Assembly (NCBI GenBank): GCA_958299035.1
Contig: CATQJL010000223.1
Coordinates: 47,108,162-47,172,161 of the forward strand
Length of the DNA: 64,000 bases
Direction: 5' to 3'
Source: Cylicocyclus nassatus
Lineage: Eukaryota > Nematoda > Chromadorea > Rhabditida > Strongylidae
Shown: positions 11,650 to 22,915 of the stretch, piece after piece
Layout of the letters: every line of letters starts with the position of its first letter
Numbering within the stretch: position 1 is the stretch's first letter
Notes under the pieces: generated by a model
What the model was told of the DNA's origin: nothing
The model's database searches: none
The model's input: the letters and a program-made list of their open reading frames with translations, nothing else
Program-made: the position numbers and the translations under genes

Positions 11650-13895
11650 TTAGGTGGGTCCGAAAGTTCGTGCCGATTTTTAAAACTGTTCTAAAATCGT
11701 TCAAAATGAAGGTAGACAAGTCTTTCAAACAATACCTGATGCAGAACTTCTTCCTCTTTCAGCAGCTCTATTTCCGTTGTGATTGTTTTGAAGAGCGCTG
11801 AGGTAACTGCCAAAAACTAACCCCTTCATTTTTACCATGTCTGACTTTCACTAATTTTCAGGAGTGGTAGTAATTTGCTCGAAACCATCGAATGATGTGA
11901 TGGTTCAGTTAAGGTTACATCGTGGTAAACATAATCATCTTCTTACGGCCACTCATTTCAATCGGTCATACAAATTCATGAAACAAGCAAGTATACAGCA
12001 TGCTACCATGATTGTTCCATTATCGTTTCATTCTAAACCATACTACAAAGTTTCGCGCAGGTCAACTTCATTGTTTTGTTATCAGACAGAGTAATGAAAA
12101 TAGCAGATCATTTCATGAGACGCAGACATGAAACCATCATATCATCGTTTAAAATGAAAAAGTACCCTGAACACTTTTTCATTTGAAACCAAAATGTGGT
12201 GGTTTCACAAATCGAGAGGAGTGAGGGAGATCAATCTGAAAGTTACCACGAGAAGGCTCTTTTGTTTACAGCTTAGATATAAGTTGAGAACAGGGCCCAG
12301 CAGAAGGTGGCATCTGACAAGGGAAGTTTACTTATTCGAAGTGGCGATTCGGAAGGAGATCTATACCAGTGGATAGAGCTCAAAAAGCTGATCAGATATA
12401 CCTTCTATATCTGCGACGCATCGTTCTGAAAAAAGTTTTGAGCTTTTCTAAAGCCAAATTTTCGTGCATTTTGAGTCGCAAAATCATGATAATCGCTACA
12501 CAAAAGTGTGCAAGGCTTAAGCAAACCACCTAATAAGCATTTTAAGTCTATTTCGATTTCATCCGAACGCTTTCGAGTTTTTTCGACCATGTTGCTAATC
12601 CACAGCTCGTCATTTAATTCCTAGATCACACTTCCATTATGTATACAAGAAGCCCCATAACCTCCATTTAGAAAAACTCGTTGCGTCGGAAACTTTTTGA
12701 AAGGTACCAATGGATAGAATGTAAAACGACGTTCTCAAATATATCTTCAACATCTGCGATGCGTTCTTCTAGGTTATGGGCTTTTTTTGTCTATATAATG
12801 GGTGATATAGGTAGGAAGTGACGGTCTGTGAGCAAACAACATGGTCGGAAAACACTCGAACACGTTCGGATGAACTCGAATTAGACCTACAATGCTTACT
12901 AGGTGGTTGGCTTAAGCTTGCACTTTTTTGTGTAGCGACTATCATGATTTTGTGACTCAAAATGCACGAAAATTTGGCTTTAGAAAAGCTCATAACTTTT
13001 TTAGAACAACGCATCGCAGATATAGAAGGTATATCTGAGATCAGCTTTTTAAGCTCTATCTACTGGTATAGATCTCACCCGGGTTGCGCGGGAGCAACCT
13101 AAATTAGAAAAACACTTACAGCTCCTTTCATTCACACAAACTCTTCATAATTATTCATACTTTCCTTTTGATCGTCGCCGCGAAAGTACACACCAAATTT
13201 GGTGGCTCAATATTGCCTATAGGTTGTAAACGGACTGATTTTTTTTATTGTTTTAAGCATAAAGATTGTGCTTTAACAAGTTGAAATCGTGTGCACACGG
13301 GTCTAATGTAAGTGCTCGCCATGTTAGGAAGTGTTAATCTACCTGTTACTGATGAAATGACGTCGGAGTTGGAAAAGGGATTACTCAGGGTTACCTTTGT
13401 GATTCCTAAATTGTATCAGATTTCTGGGAACCACCCCTGGGAACATTACAAATTCCCTTTTGCTTTTCTTTGAAGAAAACGACATCCAACCTGTGAAAGC
13501 GCCACCTCTGCTGAGCCCTGATTGAGAAAGCAAAGATAAAGACCGAACTGCAAATTTGGTACAGTGCAATGAAAGCGGTCGAACTTGAGATTGAATGGAA
13601 GTTCAATCCCCTTCAATGGCATCGCTTTGCTGAATCTGAAATTAGGCGAAAACTTGCCCAATTTTAGATTTAGCATTATTTCCAATCAGTTAACTCGTGG
13701 TTTCAATGAAAAGGTGATGTAAAGCTGCTGGTTATCTCGTGCTAGGAAAATTTAGTCAAGTAATGGTTTCGACCAAATTACTACCGCTCCAGAATCTTCA
13801 TTTTAGACTTTTGAAGGCGCTCAATAACCACCTAGTAATGCAAACTTTTTCATAAAGAACTTTTTGCATCTTTCTGGCATGCTTTCTAGAATCAC
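11650..13895. mobile_element. mariner-type MITE split by a later insertion
   Basis: The left end (11650 on) reads TAGGTGGGTCCGAAAGTTCG and aligns to the left end and first ~210 bp of the element at 52343. Similarity stops near 11862 and resumes near 13788 (TTTTGAAGGCGCTCAATAACC), where the 52343 element continues without a break. The 1.9 kb between is foreign and includes the element at 12319. The right terminal repeat is not seen before the next element at 13899. Confidence 0.55.
12319..13075. mobile_element. CAAGGG-end fold-back MITE, right end lost
   Basis: The left end is CAAGGGAAGTTTACTTATTCG; the internal arms 12361-12595 and 12838-13072 are inverted copies (ATCTGCGACGCATCG, AATTTTCGTGCATTTTGAGTC). 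The last ~45 bp expected at the right end are replaced by unrelated sequence. It is the same family as 13899-14990 and 10551-10735. Confidence 0.65.
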
Positions 13896-14092
13896 TAACA
13901 AGGGAAGGATACTCGGTCGAAGTGGCCATTTGGAATGAGCTGTATATTAGGAAACCGTCCTCCGTAAGGCAAACTCAAAATTACTTTCGCTAGGTGCCGA
14001 GCGGTTTTGTGGGGGGAGTTACAAGGCCATTTTCCTCCGGCGCAGCCAGCGCACCCAGTGATGAGCGAGGCGCTAGATTAACGCATCAGTGT

Positions 14093-14162
14093 GGCAGTGG
14101 CGCAGTGGCAACGCAGCGGACTACGAAGCAGATGGTCAAGGATTCGAGTCCTGTTGCTGCCG
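14093..14162 (+). tRNA. tRNA-Arg(ACG)-like sequence in MITE left arm, probably pseudo
   Basis: About 70 nt with an A box (TGGCGCAGTGG), an anticodon region GACTACGAA that would place ACG in the loop, and a B-box-like GATTCGAGTCC. The acceptor ends GGCAGTG and TGCTGCC pair with two wobbles. The anticodon and T stems carry mismatches compared with a normal tRNA-Arg. No CCA is encoded, as usual in eukaryotes. It is best read as a tRNA-derived part of the transposon; transcription by Pol III is possible but not shown. Confidence 0.5.
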
Positions 14163-14727
14163 TTTTGTTTTGCAGTTCTGTAAAAAGTCTATTGGGTGAC
14201 AGCAAACGAGAAATACTGTTTCTAGGCAGTCGAAACAAGCTATTTACTGTAAAAAAGTCACAATTTCTACAATAAGCTATAATCTTCTACAATATGTCAA
14301 TCTGTGGAGGTTAAGATGTCACAACAATGGATTCAAATGATATACTAACATGTATGGAATACAACCACAAAATGCTCAAAGCAGAAGAGCTTCTCGCAGC
14401 GCGCACATCGTATAAAATATAAACGATGACAATCAGCAGCTTCACAATTGCCTATCAAAGTCGGTGAAAAACAGTACTGAATAGGAGACTCGAATTCGCC
14501 GGGGTGGTTATCAATGTATCCGACTGCATGCCATGGGTATGAAAGGAAATTTTTGAATCGCGGCGAGCAAAACTGTGTGTAAATGAGCGACAGAATCTTA
14601 AGAATGGAATCCCTATGATGCAAGGTAGTGACTTTTTTGCAGTAAATAGCTTGTTTCGACTGCCTAGAAATAGTATTTCTCGTTTGCTGTCACCCAATAG
14701 ACTTTTTACAGAACTGCAAAACAAAAC

Positions 14728-14796
14728 AGCAGCAACAGGACTCGAACCCTTAACCATCTGCTTCGTAGTCCGCTGCGTTGCCACTGCGCCACTGCC
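14728..14796 (-). tRNA. tRNA-Arg(ACG)-like sequence in MITE right arm, probably pseudo
   Basis: Inverted copy of the tRNA-like sequence at 14093. Its B box is closer to consensus (GGGTTCGAGTCC) than the left copy, which has GGATTCGAGTCC. The rest, including the GACTACGAA anticodon region, is the same. Confidence 0.5.
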
Positions 14797-15111
14797 ACAC
14801 TGACGCGTTAATCTAGCGCCTCGCTCATCACTGGGTGCGCTGGCTGCGCCGGAGGAAAATGGCCTTGTAACTCCCCCCACAAAACCGCTCGGCACCTAGC
14901 GAAAGTAGTTTTGAGTTTGCCTTACGGAGGGCGGTTTTCTAATATACAGCTCATTCCAAATGGCCACTTCGACCGAGTATCCTTCCCTTGTAAGATTTAT
15001 TTTCTGAAGTGACCAAATTTTATATTTGGCTCATTCTAACCTCGCACATCAGACGCTGAACAGTCTAGATATCATTCAATGCATCTTTTTCTTCTCTTTC
15101 TAAAAGCTATA

Positions 15112-15284
15112 CTCGCCGTCAATCCCTAAGTTACATTTGGAATGTGGAGTGGTGTGGTGCGGCCGCATCGCTTTGGGCTTGCGCCACGTTGCGAGCGTAT
15201 CGCTTAAACGTGATGTGGCCGAAAGCGATGCGGCCGCACCACACCACTCCACATTGCAAATGTAACTTAGGGATTGACGGCGAG
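15112..15284. mobile_element. 173-bp hairpin MITE
   Basis: The first ~80 bp (from CTCGCCGTCAATCCCTAAG) are repeated almost perfectly as the inverse at the end, with a GCGGCCGC-containing core. The loop is very short. Flanks show no clear TAA or TA duplication. Confidence 0.75.
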
Positions 15285-15366
15285 GGTACGTTTCCTTTGC
15301 GAAATATGCGACTTTTGCAGATGAAATCGCTGTAGCTCCCAATTTTACAGGTCCAGTCAATTTTAC

Positions 15367-15396
15367 AGTTTAGACTACAGGTTTGTAGTCTAAACT
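15367..15396. repeat. short hairpin
   Basis: GTTTAGACTACAG followed by its inverse, with almost no loop. Function unknown. Confidence 0.5.
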
Positions 15397-15642
15397 TTAA
15401 AATCACTCCGTTGATATCTCTCAGATATGTCTGCACTAAGTTTCCTTTCAAGTCGCTCTTGATTTGTCAGTTTCTGACGAATTCATTCGTTGACATTAAC
15501 AACTGCAACAAAAGAGGGAAATGTCTTTCAGAGTAAATATTTCTGCAGCCCATTGGCTAAGAAGGTTAAAAAAGGACTCTGCTTCTTGGATTGGAGTACT
15601 TGTTATGGTGCTTGCATGAATCGTATATTCACTTATAGTTGA

Positions 15643-16075
15643 TCACGGGGGTTCTTCTTTAACCTTCTTCCTTGTGGATTCCGACTTGGATGGCTTTTTT
15701 GGTGTTGAAGTCTTACAATTAGAGGGGCCTGGTTTGTCGCTCTCCTGCTCTTTCTTTTCGTCGTCTGTCGTTGATGATTCGAAGCTAGATGACACCATCT
15801 GTCGCTTAGTTGTCTTTGTCGAAGCAACTGTGGATGGCTCAGGCGTGGCTTTCAGGGTCGAGTCGGACGTGGTCCTGACGTAATTTGTATTAGTATGTTC
15901 ATCTCTCTAGTAGTCTCGCTAACCTTAGCGGTTTCATCCTTGTCAGATCTTTTATCGCCTCTTCCATCGCCTGGAGTCGAGCGGCCAAGGGGGGATTTCC
16001 GCCACCAGCTCTTGCACCCGTACGGAGCGGCTCCGCAGTATTGAGTAGTTCTTGGATCTTCTCACGATCAATCAT
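15643..16075 (-). CDS. small two-domain protein: acidic helix plus Ser/Lys-rich tail (family not recognised)
   Basis: Two exons, 15924-16075 and 15643-15874, joined across a 49-bp intron (AAG|GTTAGC ... ACGTCAG) give 127 residues. The first 50 residues start MIDREKIQELLNTAEPL, contain GGGNPPLAARLQAMEEAIKDL, and look like two amphipathic helices around a Gly/Pro turn. The rest is low-complexity: TKTTKRQMVSSS, an acidic-serine stretch, KPGPSN, then TSTPKKPSK and a basic end. It has no signal peptide and the lysine-rich tail could favour a nuclear place, but that is inference. A clear paralogue lies at 30097-30498 with the same exon cut, and both halves align. Conservation of both halves and of the intron position between two distant loci is the best evidence that this is a real gene. 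Confidence 0.68.
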
Positions 16076-16399
16076 GATAAGCGTCCGCTGCAATGCTCGT
16101 CATTAGTCTCACGATTATTCTGATCCTCATATGCTCACCTCGGGGCCGTAGCATTCATAAAATGAACCAAATCGGCTCTATGCGTTAGTGTGTTCGTCTT
16201 ACGTGGGAACATTGTCATACTACCCAGGTCTGAAATGATTTTAAATTACTATTTTCGCGCTTCGTTTGATGATCGCTATTCATAAGCGCAGCGCTTTGTG
16301 GTTGGTGTTATGTAGGGTGAAATACCCTCTAATATTCATTCATACACGTCAGAGTTAAATTCTTTATTACCAATATGCTTAGACAAACACAATCTTACT

Positions 16400-18950
16400 A
16401 CTTCGTTCTCCCTGCTATTTTTCTTCTTTTGCCTTTGACATTCTCTCCTTTGGTGGTCATTTAGTCGTTGATGTTGTTCCGCTTTGCTGTGATGTAGAGG
16501 TTTACACTTTCGTAGTTTAGGACCAGTTCTTACCTGCTACCGCTATCACTATCCTAACTTTATTGTCATCATATGTGACTCAAGTTCATCAGTAGCTGGT
16601 AATGCCTTGATTTCGAGGTTTCTGTTGCTGTTAGCGGTAGTTTCTTCTTATCTGGGTCTATTTCCAGCTTGTATTGTTTCGACGCGACAAATGCGAGTAG
16701 ACGTCTTTAATTTTCTTTATTGGAGCAAGACCACTACTCATCTCAAGCGGTTCTGGGATCAACAATGTCCATTTAGTACATGCTTTCGTCTGACGTCATA
16801 TTATTTTACTGTACCTGCATTTCTATGCAGCCTAGCGGCCTTTCCTGTACTCGATTCTTGGTTGTTTGGGGTTTGCCTAGTTGGTGGGGTGGCTACAATC
16901 AATGTCTTTGAATTTGCAATAGTAGTGTTGCTATACAACTCTTGCTATGCTTGCGTAAGCTACTGGACTCCATCTTCATAAGGTGATTACTGCGTAGACC
17001 ATCAAGGTTATATCCCCCGGTCCGTTCGTCATTCGCGCGATGTTCTTGATTCTGAAGCTTGGACAGTTGTAGCCAGTGGCTAAATACTCTACAGACAGGC
17101 TGAGCTCTTACTGACCCCTTAGTTTGCTCATCGTTTTGTAGCTAGGTCGCCATACCCAACTTGGCAGTCTCATACACCATAACCGGTGTAGCGCGCTGTT
17201 TTTGTTCAATTTAGGATCTAATACGATCAGCTAGAAACGCCGCTTCTTGGCCGAGAGCTGCATCACCGCTTCCTGTGTTGTTTATCCTGAAGTGAGGTCA
17301 CGTTTTGACAGAGAGTAGTCAGTCTTGGCCTCATCACTAGGCCGGCTTGTGCCCTTAGCTACGGGGCGTTTATCGAGGTGTGAGGGAGTACCTCGCACAT
17401 GAGCGGATCTAAGTTATGTCGATGCTGGGTGGTTTTCTTCATTTTACTCACTTTTGCACAACTTCTGCACTTACACCTCATTTTGTGATTAGTTCTTCCC
17501 GTATTTTATCCCTTAATGTCGTTTGCTGTTATTCTGTTTCAATGCAGTCTTGAGGCTCTTACTTTGCAGTTTTCTAACAAGATCGTTATCTGTTGCTGGT
17601 TTTGCTATGCCTATCTTTATTATTATCATGTGTTGCTTAGCGTCATAAATTATTGATTGTACGAGTATTCTGGGGTTTATGGTGCAATTGAGCGACAACT
17701 TCATATCTAGAGCTATTTTCAGCTTGTAGTGTTTCAAAACGGCGGGTGTAGGCAAGCATGTATATTTTCCTTTATTGAGACACGTCATCTGCAGCCAGTC
17801 CCCGTCTTGTTTTTATGCCGTCCTGCGGTCTGCACTGAGGGATTACATGAGTGAGTTCCTTGGCATTTCTTGCTAGGGGGCAGCGCAATTGCTTTTCGGT
17901 GCCATCTGGCTGTATTTCGACTCTCTAGCTGCGAGAGGGTAGAACAGGCAGACATCTATATTGTTCACCAAATTTGATCTAACAGTTTTCTGAATTGGAA
18001 GATGATATGTTCGCAAGGTGTCCATAACGCGTTAGCAACAGCGATCTTTGGGAGTTGTCATTTGTTGCTAATTCCTCTTGGCAAGAATTAATTTTAAGAC
18101 AGCAGATGTGTTGATGCCGAAGCCTCCATCTTAGGTTGGAGCTCACTTTTTCTGTAGCAGGGTTTCATCTTCTCTTGCCAAACTGTATATAGCTGCACCC
18201 ACTATGAGTTTATTGGTCCACAGATGTCTGTGATGGGTGAGATTGGTAGGGGTCGGTCTATGGTCTGTGATGAGGATTCCACAGTTTCGTTTATTTCCTT
18301 TCCTTAGATTGAAATCCTTAGATCCTTTCTCTCTAATTAGCAACAAATGACAACAGTGTAGGACAGTCTAGGGTCGTCATTGCCGTTTATCATTTTGAGG
18401 GAATCCTTCTCTGAAGTTTTGTTCGAACACTCAGTTATATTGCTCACAATTCCTCTTGGTGTAGTACTGTTCGTCTACTGCAAGGTAGAGTCTGCTTTCA
18501 CAATTTTGTTCGATGTTTGCTTTTTCAGGCTTTCTACAAGTCGCACGTTTTCGGAAGTGAATGTTTTACGTGCTTGGTTATACCTGGCACGCGCCCGCGT
18601 CCATAGCACGGATTTCACCAATCAGCTTCTGTTGGGAGGAGTTTTCGGTGGCATGCTTCAGCGAATACTCCCAAGGTTTTTGCTAGCATTCAAGACATCA
18701 CGTAACTCTCCACTTTTCCGTTAATGCTTGATGTTAGTTCTGTACAATATCTCTCGCAAGAATTCTGTACCTGAAGCACAAATTCTATGTTACTGTTTCT
18801 CGAATGTGTTTTCCTTTGTAGTGAGATCAATACTTTTGTAAATGCCCAATTACCACATTGTGCGTTCTCGTTTGAGCAAGACTTATAGCACCACTATTTC
18901 CATAAAATGAATTTTTGCATGATCCACCTTTTCATCTTGAGTATGTATTT
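16400..18950 (-). pseudogene. decayed coding-like region, probably old mobile element
   Basis: The minus strand is A-rich and carries broken frames that read like protein, for example 17513-17788 and 18143-18346 (with NLTHHRHLWTNKLIVGAAIY). A block at 16660-16730 (TTTCCAGCTTGTATTGTTTC ... CTTTATTGGAGCA) is a diverged direct repeat of 17727-17782, so the region includes an internal duplication. No intact frame, terminal repeat or catalytic motif is visible, so I cannot assign a class. The 124-codon plus frame at 16607-16981 lies over the same DNA and is probably a shadow. Confidence 0.35.
18056..18352. repeat. 18-bp inverted pair, 260 bp apart
   Basis: TGTCATTTGTTGCTAATT at 18056-18073 is repeated exactly as its inverse at 18335-18352. 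The segment between includes the coding-like minus frame 18143-18346. Confidence 0.55.
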
Positions 18951-20059
18951 TCTTTCAATGAAAAGGAGGCGGAAGGAAGGCCTTTTTGGACAAAAAGGAA
19001 GATTTTGGCAAAATTTCTTTCTTGTGACGTATTGTATCAGCTAAGAGTAAAAAGTATAACGCTCATAATCTTGGTGTAGTAAACGGTGTAGTATCTTGGT
19101 GTAGTATCCCCACCTTCGGGGGGATGAAGCAGACCAACAAAGGAAGATCACATGAAAACACTAGTAGATATTCTTGAGACACAAACAATATGACAGCTAG
19201 CTACGACATGGAAGCTTTCCCAGTCTGCTGAAACTGAAAACAAAGATGAGCAATGTAACCTAACATTACACGAGCAGTCATGTAAAGAAAGACACACTGC
19301 AACAAAAATAAATTACGAAAAAGCAAGATTCAAAAGGTTAAGGCGCGCAGGATGATGAAATCGCATGCTCACTATTAAATCTGAGGTATTCATAATTTCG
19401 TGCGCCTTCGCGTACTTTTGCGGACACGGCCGGAAGCCAGCCGGTAGTAGTTTCTAGCGTGCTCCTCGGCCGGTTTTAGGCTCCGCCCCAAAACATGGCG
19501 CGGCCCTCGGCCGGAAGGCCTTCGTCGCCCGGTCACCAGCCGGAAAAAGTATCTATACAACAGAAGCTAATTGTGCAATTGCACAAAACACAGCATGGCA
19601 GGCCAGACAACGGCTTAATACCTGGCCAGGACACGGCTTAATCAAATGAATAGCAACGAACCTAAAAAGGACAAGAATAAAAGAGAAGCAATTCAAAATG
19701 ATAGAATGGCTAGATGCAAATTAACCTGGGATAGCTGAATGTCACACTTAATGATGTCCTAGACGATGGGCTTGAGCAGGAACCAAGCATAGAGACAGCC
19801 GAGCGGATGATGTCAGACCTAGAAAGAACAGTGCGAAAATGAGAAATAACTCAAAGCAATAAAGTGAAAAATTGCAGACCTATCAATGTCGCAAAACCAA
19901 ATAATGAGATGAAGAGAAGCGATTAAACGTACAGAATGAACAACAATCTCAATAAGAAGTCCAAGGTGGCAGCACACTCCTAGCTACCAAAGATACATAG
20001 TCAGCAGAATATAACAGAGGCTGAATGTGCAATTGCACAGAACACAGCATGGCAGGTCT

Positions 20060-20165
20060 CAGACACGCGCACCGGCCGGTGACCGCGCCAACTTTAGAGG
20101 CGGGGCTAAAGACCGGCCGGCGAGCGGACGAAGTGATCGTGAAGGCCGGCGGCCGTTCCAGTGGG
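20060..20165. repeat. CCGG-rich block
   Basis: Short array of GGCCGGYGA-type motifs, a fragment of the longer arrays at 22690 and 27130. Similar fragments occur at 19420-19550 and 23815-23850. Confidence 0.55.
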
Positions 20166-20427
20166 CAAAAAAGCGCGAGGGATTGCGCATACAGAAAGGA
20201 AATAATCTCAAACATCGCGTGATTGAGTCCGCCAAGCGCCAGGCTCGCCTTAGCTAATTCTCCCTTATTATCGTTGTTGTCATTTCCTCTGTCATTGTTG
20301 CGTTTTTCCACTCTTGTGTTCCGTGTTTACGTAGTTATGTCTCGCCTTGAAAGATTATGTTTATGCTTTGGAGTCACTTATTGTTAGAAGTTGGGGGTAT
20401 GAGTATGTAAATTGATGTAGTCATCAT

Positions 20428-22180
20428 GGCGGCGCCGCGTTATGGAGCAAAGCTACACCCAGGGTTGAGCAAGAGGTCAGGCACAAGTCTTCCCAAAACG
20501 ACCCACCCCCCCCCCCAGTGAAAGCCCCTAAACGACCCCTCTGCTTCACCTCCAGGACCTCAGGCTGTGATAATTCGAAGAGATCAGCCGTTTTTGTGAG
20601 GTTCTTGTTTTTTGGAGGTCTGTAGGTCGACTTTCTGCGATTGCACAGCACACGCAACTTGACGGCAAGTTTTGGATTTTGGATAGCCCTACTTTTAGAG
20701 CTATAATTCCCACAGGGGTGTATTGTTTGGCTCCAAATTTGCAGTATTGCAAGAAGAGGCTTTGAGTTCAATACTCATAGCAGAAATGGAGCGATTTTTA
20801 GATTTTGAAAACAAGTTAATCGGGTCAGGCGCTACCCCTCAAAAGCTCAGGCGGCCTGACCTTTTGTGGGGTTGCGCCTGACCCGATTAACTTTATCATT
20901 GAAGAAGCTTTTTTATTCAAGTTTTATGTGAATCGCTAGCACAACCCTCGAAGATCCATAGTAAGTGTTTGGACTTGATTCGACTTGTTTCGGCCTTGTG
21001 GTAATCCGTGGAGTTGAAGCAGTCATGGCGAAAAACGCGCCGGTCGGAATTTTGGCATTATTTCTTACTCCACTGTTTGCAAGCGATACAAAGCGCGATT
21101 TTTAGCCTAGACTAGTAGGGAACAATAACTTTGTTACGAGTACAAAAAAATCGACTTTTCTCACTTTTGAAAACAAGTTAATCATGTTTGAAAATCACGC
21201 TTTTTAGTCGTTGAGAAACACTAGATAATGCAGTAAATAATGGTTTGTAGGGCTCATAGAGGTAATTTGACGTGCTCGGAAATGATACCCATTTCACACA
21301 GCAAGCTTTCTTGATGAATTTATAATATGTCAAGGTAGAAGATGAAGATTTGAGTTTTGGCCGAAACTTCGATTGTGGAATCAATCAGTGTGCTGTTTAA
21401 GACCGTTCATTCCTTCAGTACTGGCGATATCCACTAAACTAGCGCTTTTATTCTTCACCTTAATCGTAGTATCTCCTCAATCGAACGAATTCGATTCCTA
21501 ATCACGACCCCCCCCCCCTGTCTTACGCCAGTACGACCCCCCAGGTCGGGCGCGCCTGACCCCACGCTCAACCTGGCTACACCATTGCCTGTGGCACACA
21601 TCCTAAGGCCCCCTTGCGTTGCGTCGCTTTTAATTGAAGTCGCAGAGGAGCTAGCGCCACCGAGCGAATTGAGCCATTTTTCTCATCCTCCATAAATGAA
21701 GAGATCAAAATGTGAATTATAAACACATTTCAAAGGCGAATCAAATATACGATATGAGGAAGAAGTGTCTGCAAAGCAAGCCAGCAGAAAGTAAAAGATG
21801 AGGATGTTAATTCCTCTTGGAAAGTCATTGACGGAAAATTTCCATCTTTCTTCTTTACTGATTCTCGTGTTCTACTTGTCTTGAACATTTTAAACTCAAA
21901 TCCAGCATTAAATCATCCCAGATTTAGCCTCTGATTCACCCCTAGAATTCATCTATTTTTTAAATTTCTAAATTGTCCCCAGTAAAAGGAAGTGCAGTCT
22001 TTTTTGTTTTCCTTATTACATTTATACAGTTTGAACATATCAGGTCGTAGTAATAGGACTCAATTCGCTAGCAGGAACAGCGCTACTCCTGCGCAATGAA
22101 GGCGACGCAACACAAATGGCCCTCAGGATATAGCGCAGGGAAAGGCGGCGTAGCTTTGCTCCATAACGCCTTCCCTCCGT
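20428..22180. mobile_element. inverted-repeat element, interrupted copy
   Basis: Ends are GGCGGCGCCGCGTTATGGAG and CTCCATAACGCCTTCC, with the pair GTTATGGAGCAAAGCTAC / GTAGCTTTGCTCCATAAC. It is flanked by CATCAT on the left and CCATCAT on the right. Removing the hAT-like insertion at 20460-21575 and one copy of its target leaves ~630 bp that match 24116-24750. Confidence 0.65.
20460..21575. mobile_element. hAT-like non-autonomous element (8-bp target duplication)
   Basis: Starts CAGGGTTGAGC and ends GCTCAACCTG. The flanking GCTACACC is duplicated exactly at 20452-20459 and 21576-21583. The uninterrupted sister sequence at 24140 shows the empty site. An internal fold-back at about 20815-20895 (GGGTCAGGCGC ... 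GCGCCTGACCC) and C-runs near both ends are visible. No transposase frame. CAGGG ends and an 8-bp duplication are typical of hAT. Confidence 0.8.
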
Positions 22181-22689
22181 CCATCATTACCATAATTCCT
22201 CTCTTTTTCAGGTTTTGACGTAATCGATGATCTCTTATTGTGATCTCTTTTTTCTACTTTCCTGCTCTTTTAGATTTGTATGGCGAAAAAGCAGAGCATC
22301 AGTGAATTCTGCCCAATTGGTGTGAGGCTTCTGTGTTCATCAGCGTTTTGGGTACAAGGAATATTGATTGTTCACAGGTCTTTCAGAAGACAGCGATGTG
22401 GACCTACTGCGTCATGGATTTCCCAACGATGTGTGAAAACCTACTTCATATGATCTTTTCACATATTAGATAAGAAGTCACTAGCTCTGTAGTCAAATGT
22501 ACTATTTATGATATGTGCGGCATTCTTTTCCCGTGTTTCGTGGCGTTGTATCTTGTAGTTATAATAAATATGTTAACGTATGTATGTTAGATATGTTTGT
22601 TAGATCTGTAGAACCCTGTACTGCGATTACAGTGCGGAAAAATAATGTGGCCCAGTGACATTTGGTTGCGCCGCTCTCGCATACCGGCT

Positions 22690-22915
22690 AGCGATCTTGC
22701 CATCTCCGGCCGGCGACCGTTTCAAGACCGGCCGGCGAGCGCGCATGAACGGCTGAGACGGATCACGATGTCCCGTCGGACGGCCATCGCCCGGTCGCCG
22801 GCCGGTGCGAATGTCTGACCGGCTGGCGTCCGGCCGGCGTTCGGCCCGGCCGAAATATCGGCGATGTTCCAGACGGTCGTCGAACGGTCGCCTGCCGGTG
22901 CGAGTGTCTGAGGTC
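22690..22915. repeat. CCGG-rich tandem array
   Basis: Degenerate copies of the same ~100-bp unit as at 27130-27437 (CCGGCCGGTGCGAATGTCTG, AAATATCGGCGATGTTCCAG). Very high GC and CpG against an AT-rich background. Confidence 0.65.

Larger units (their letters stand above)
13899..14990. mobile_element. TAA-flanked MITE carrying tRNA-like sequences in both arms
   Basis: 1,092-bp fold-back element. It begins CAAGGGAAGGATACTCGGTC, ends with the inverse, and has TAA on each side (13896-13898 and 14991-14993). The arms (about 13899-14270 and 14615-14990) are almost identical; the loop (14271-14614) is unrelated AT-rich DNA. Each arm holds a tRNA-Arg-like sequence. The 146-codon minus frame and the matching plus frame are shadows of these arms. 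Confidence 0.85.

Noticed and set aside
14455..14895. 146-codon minus ORF and its plus-strand twin at 13994
   Set aside because: Both are read from the two inverted arms of the MITE, tRNA-like sequence included, so they are repeat shadows.
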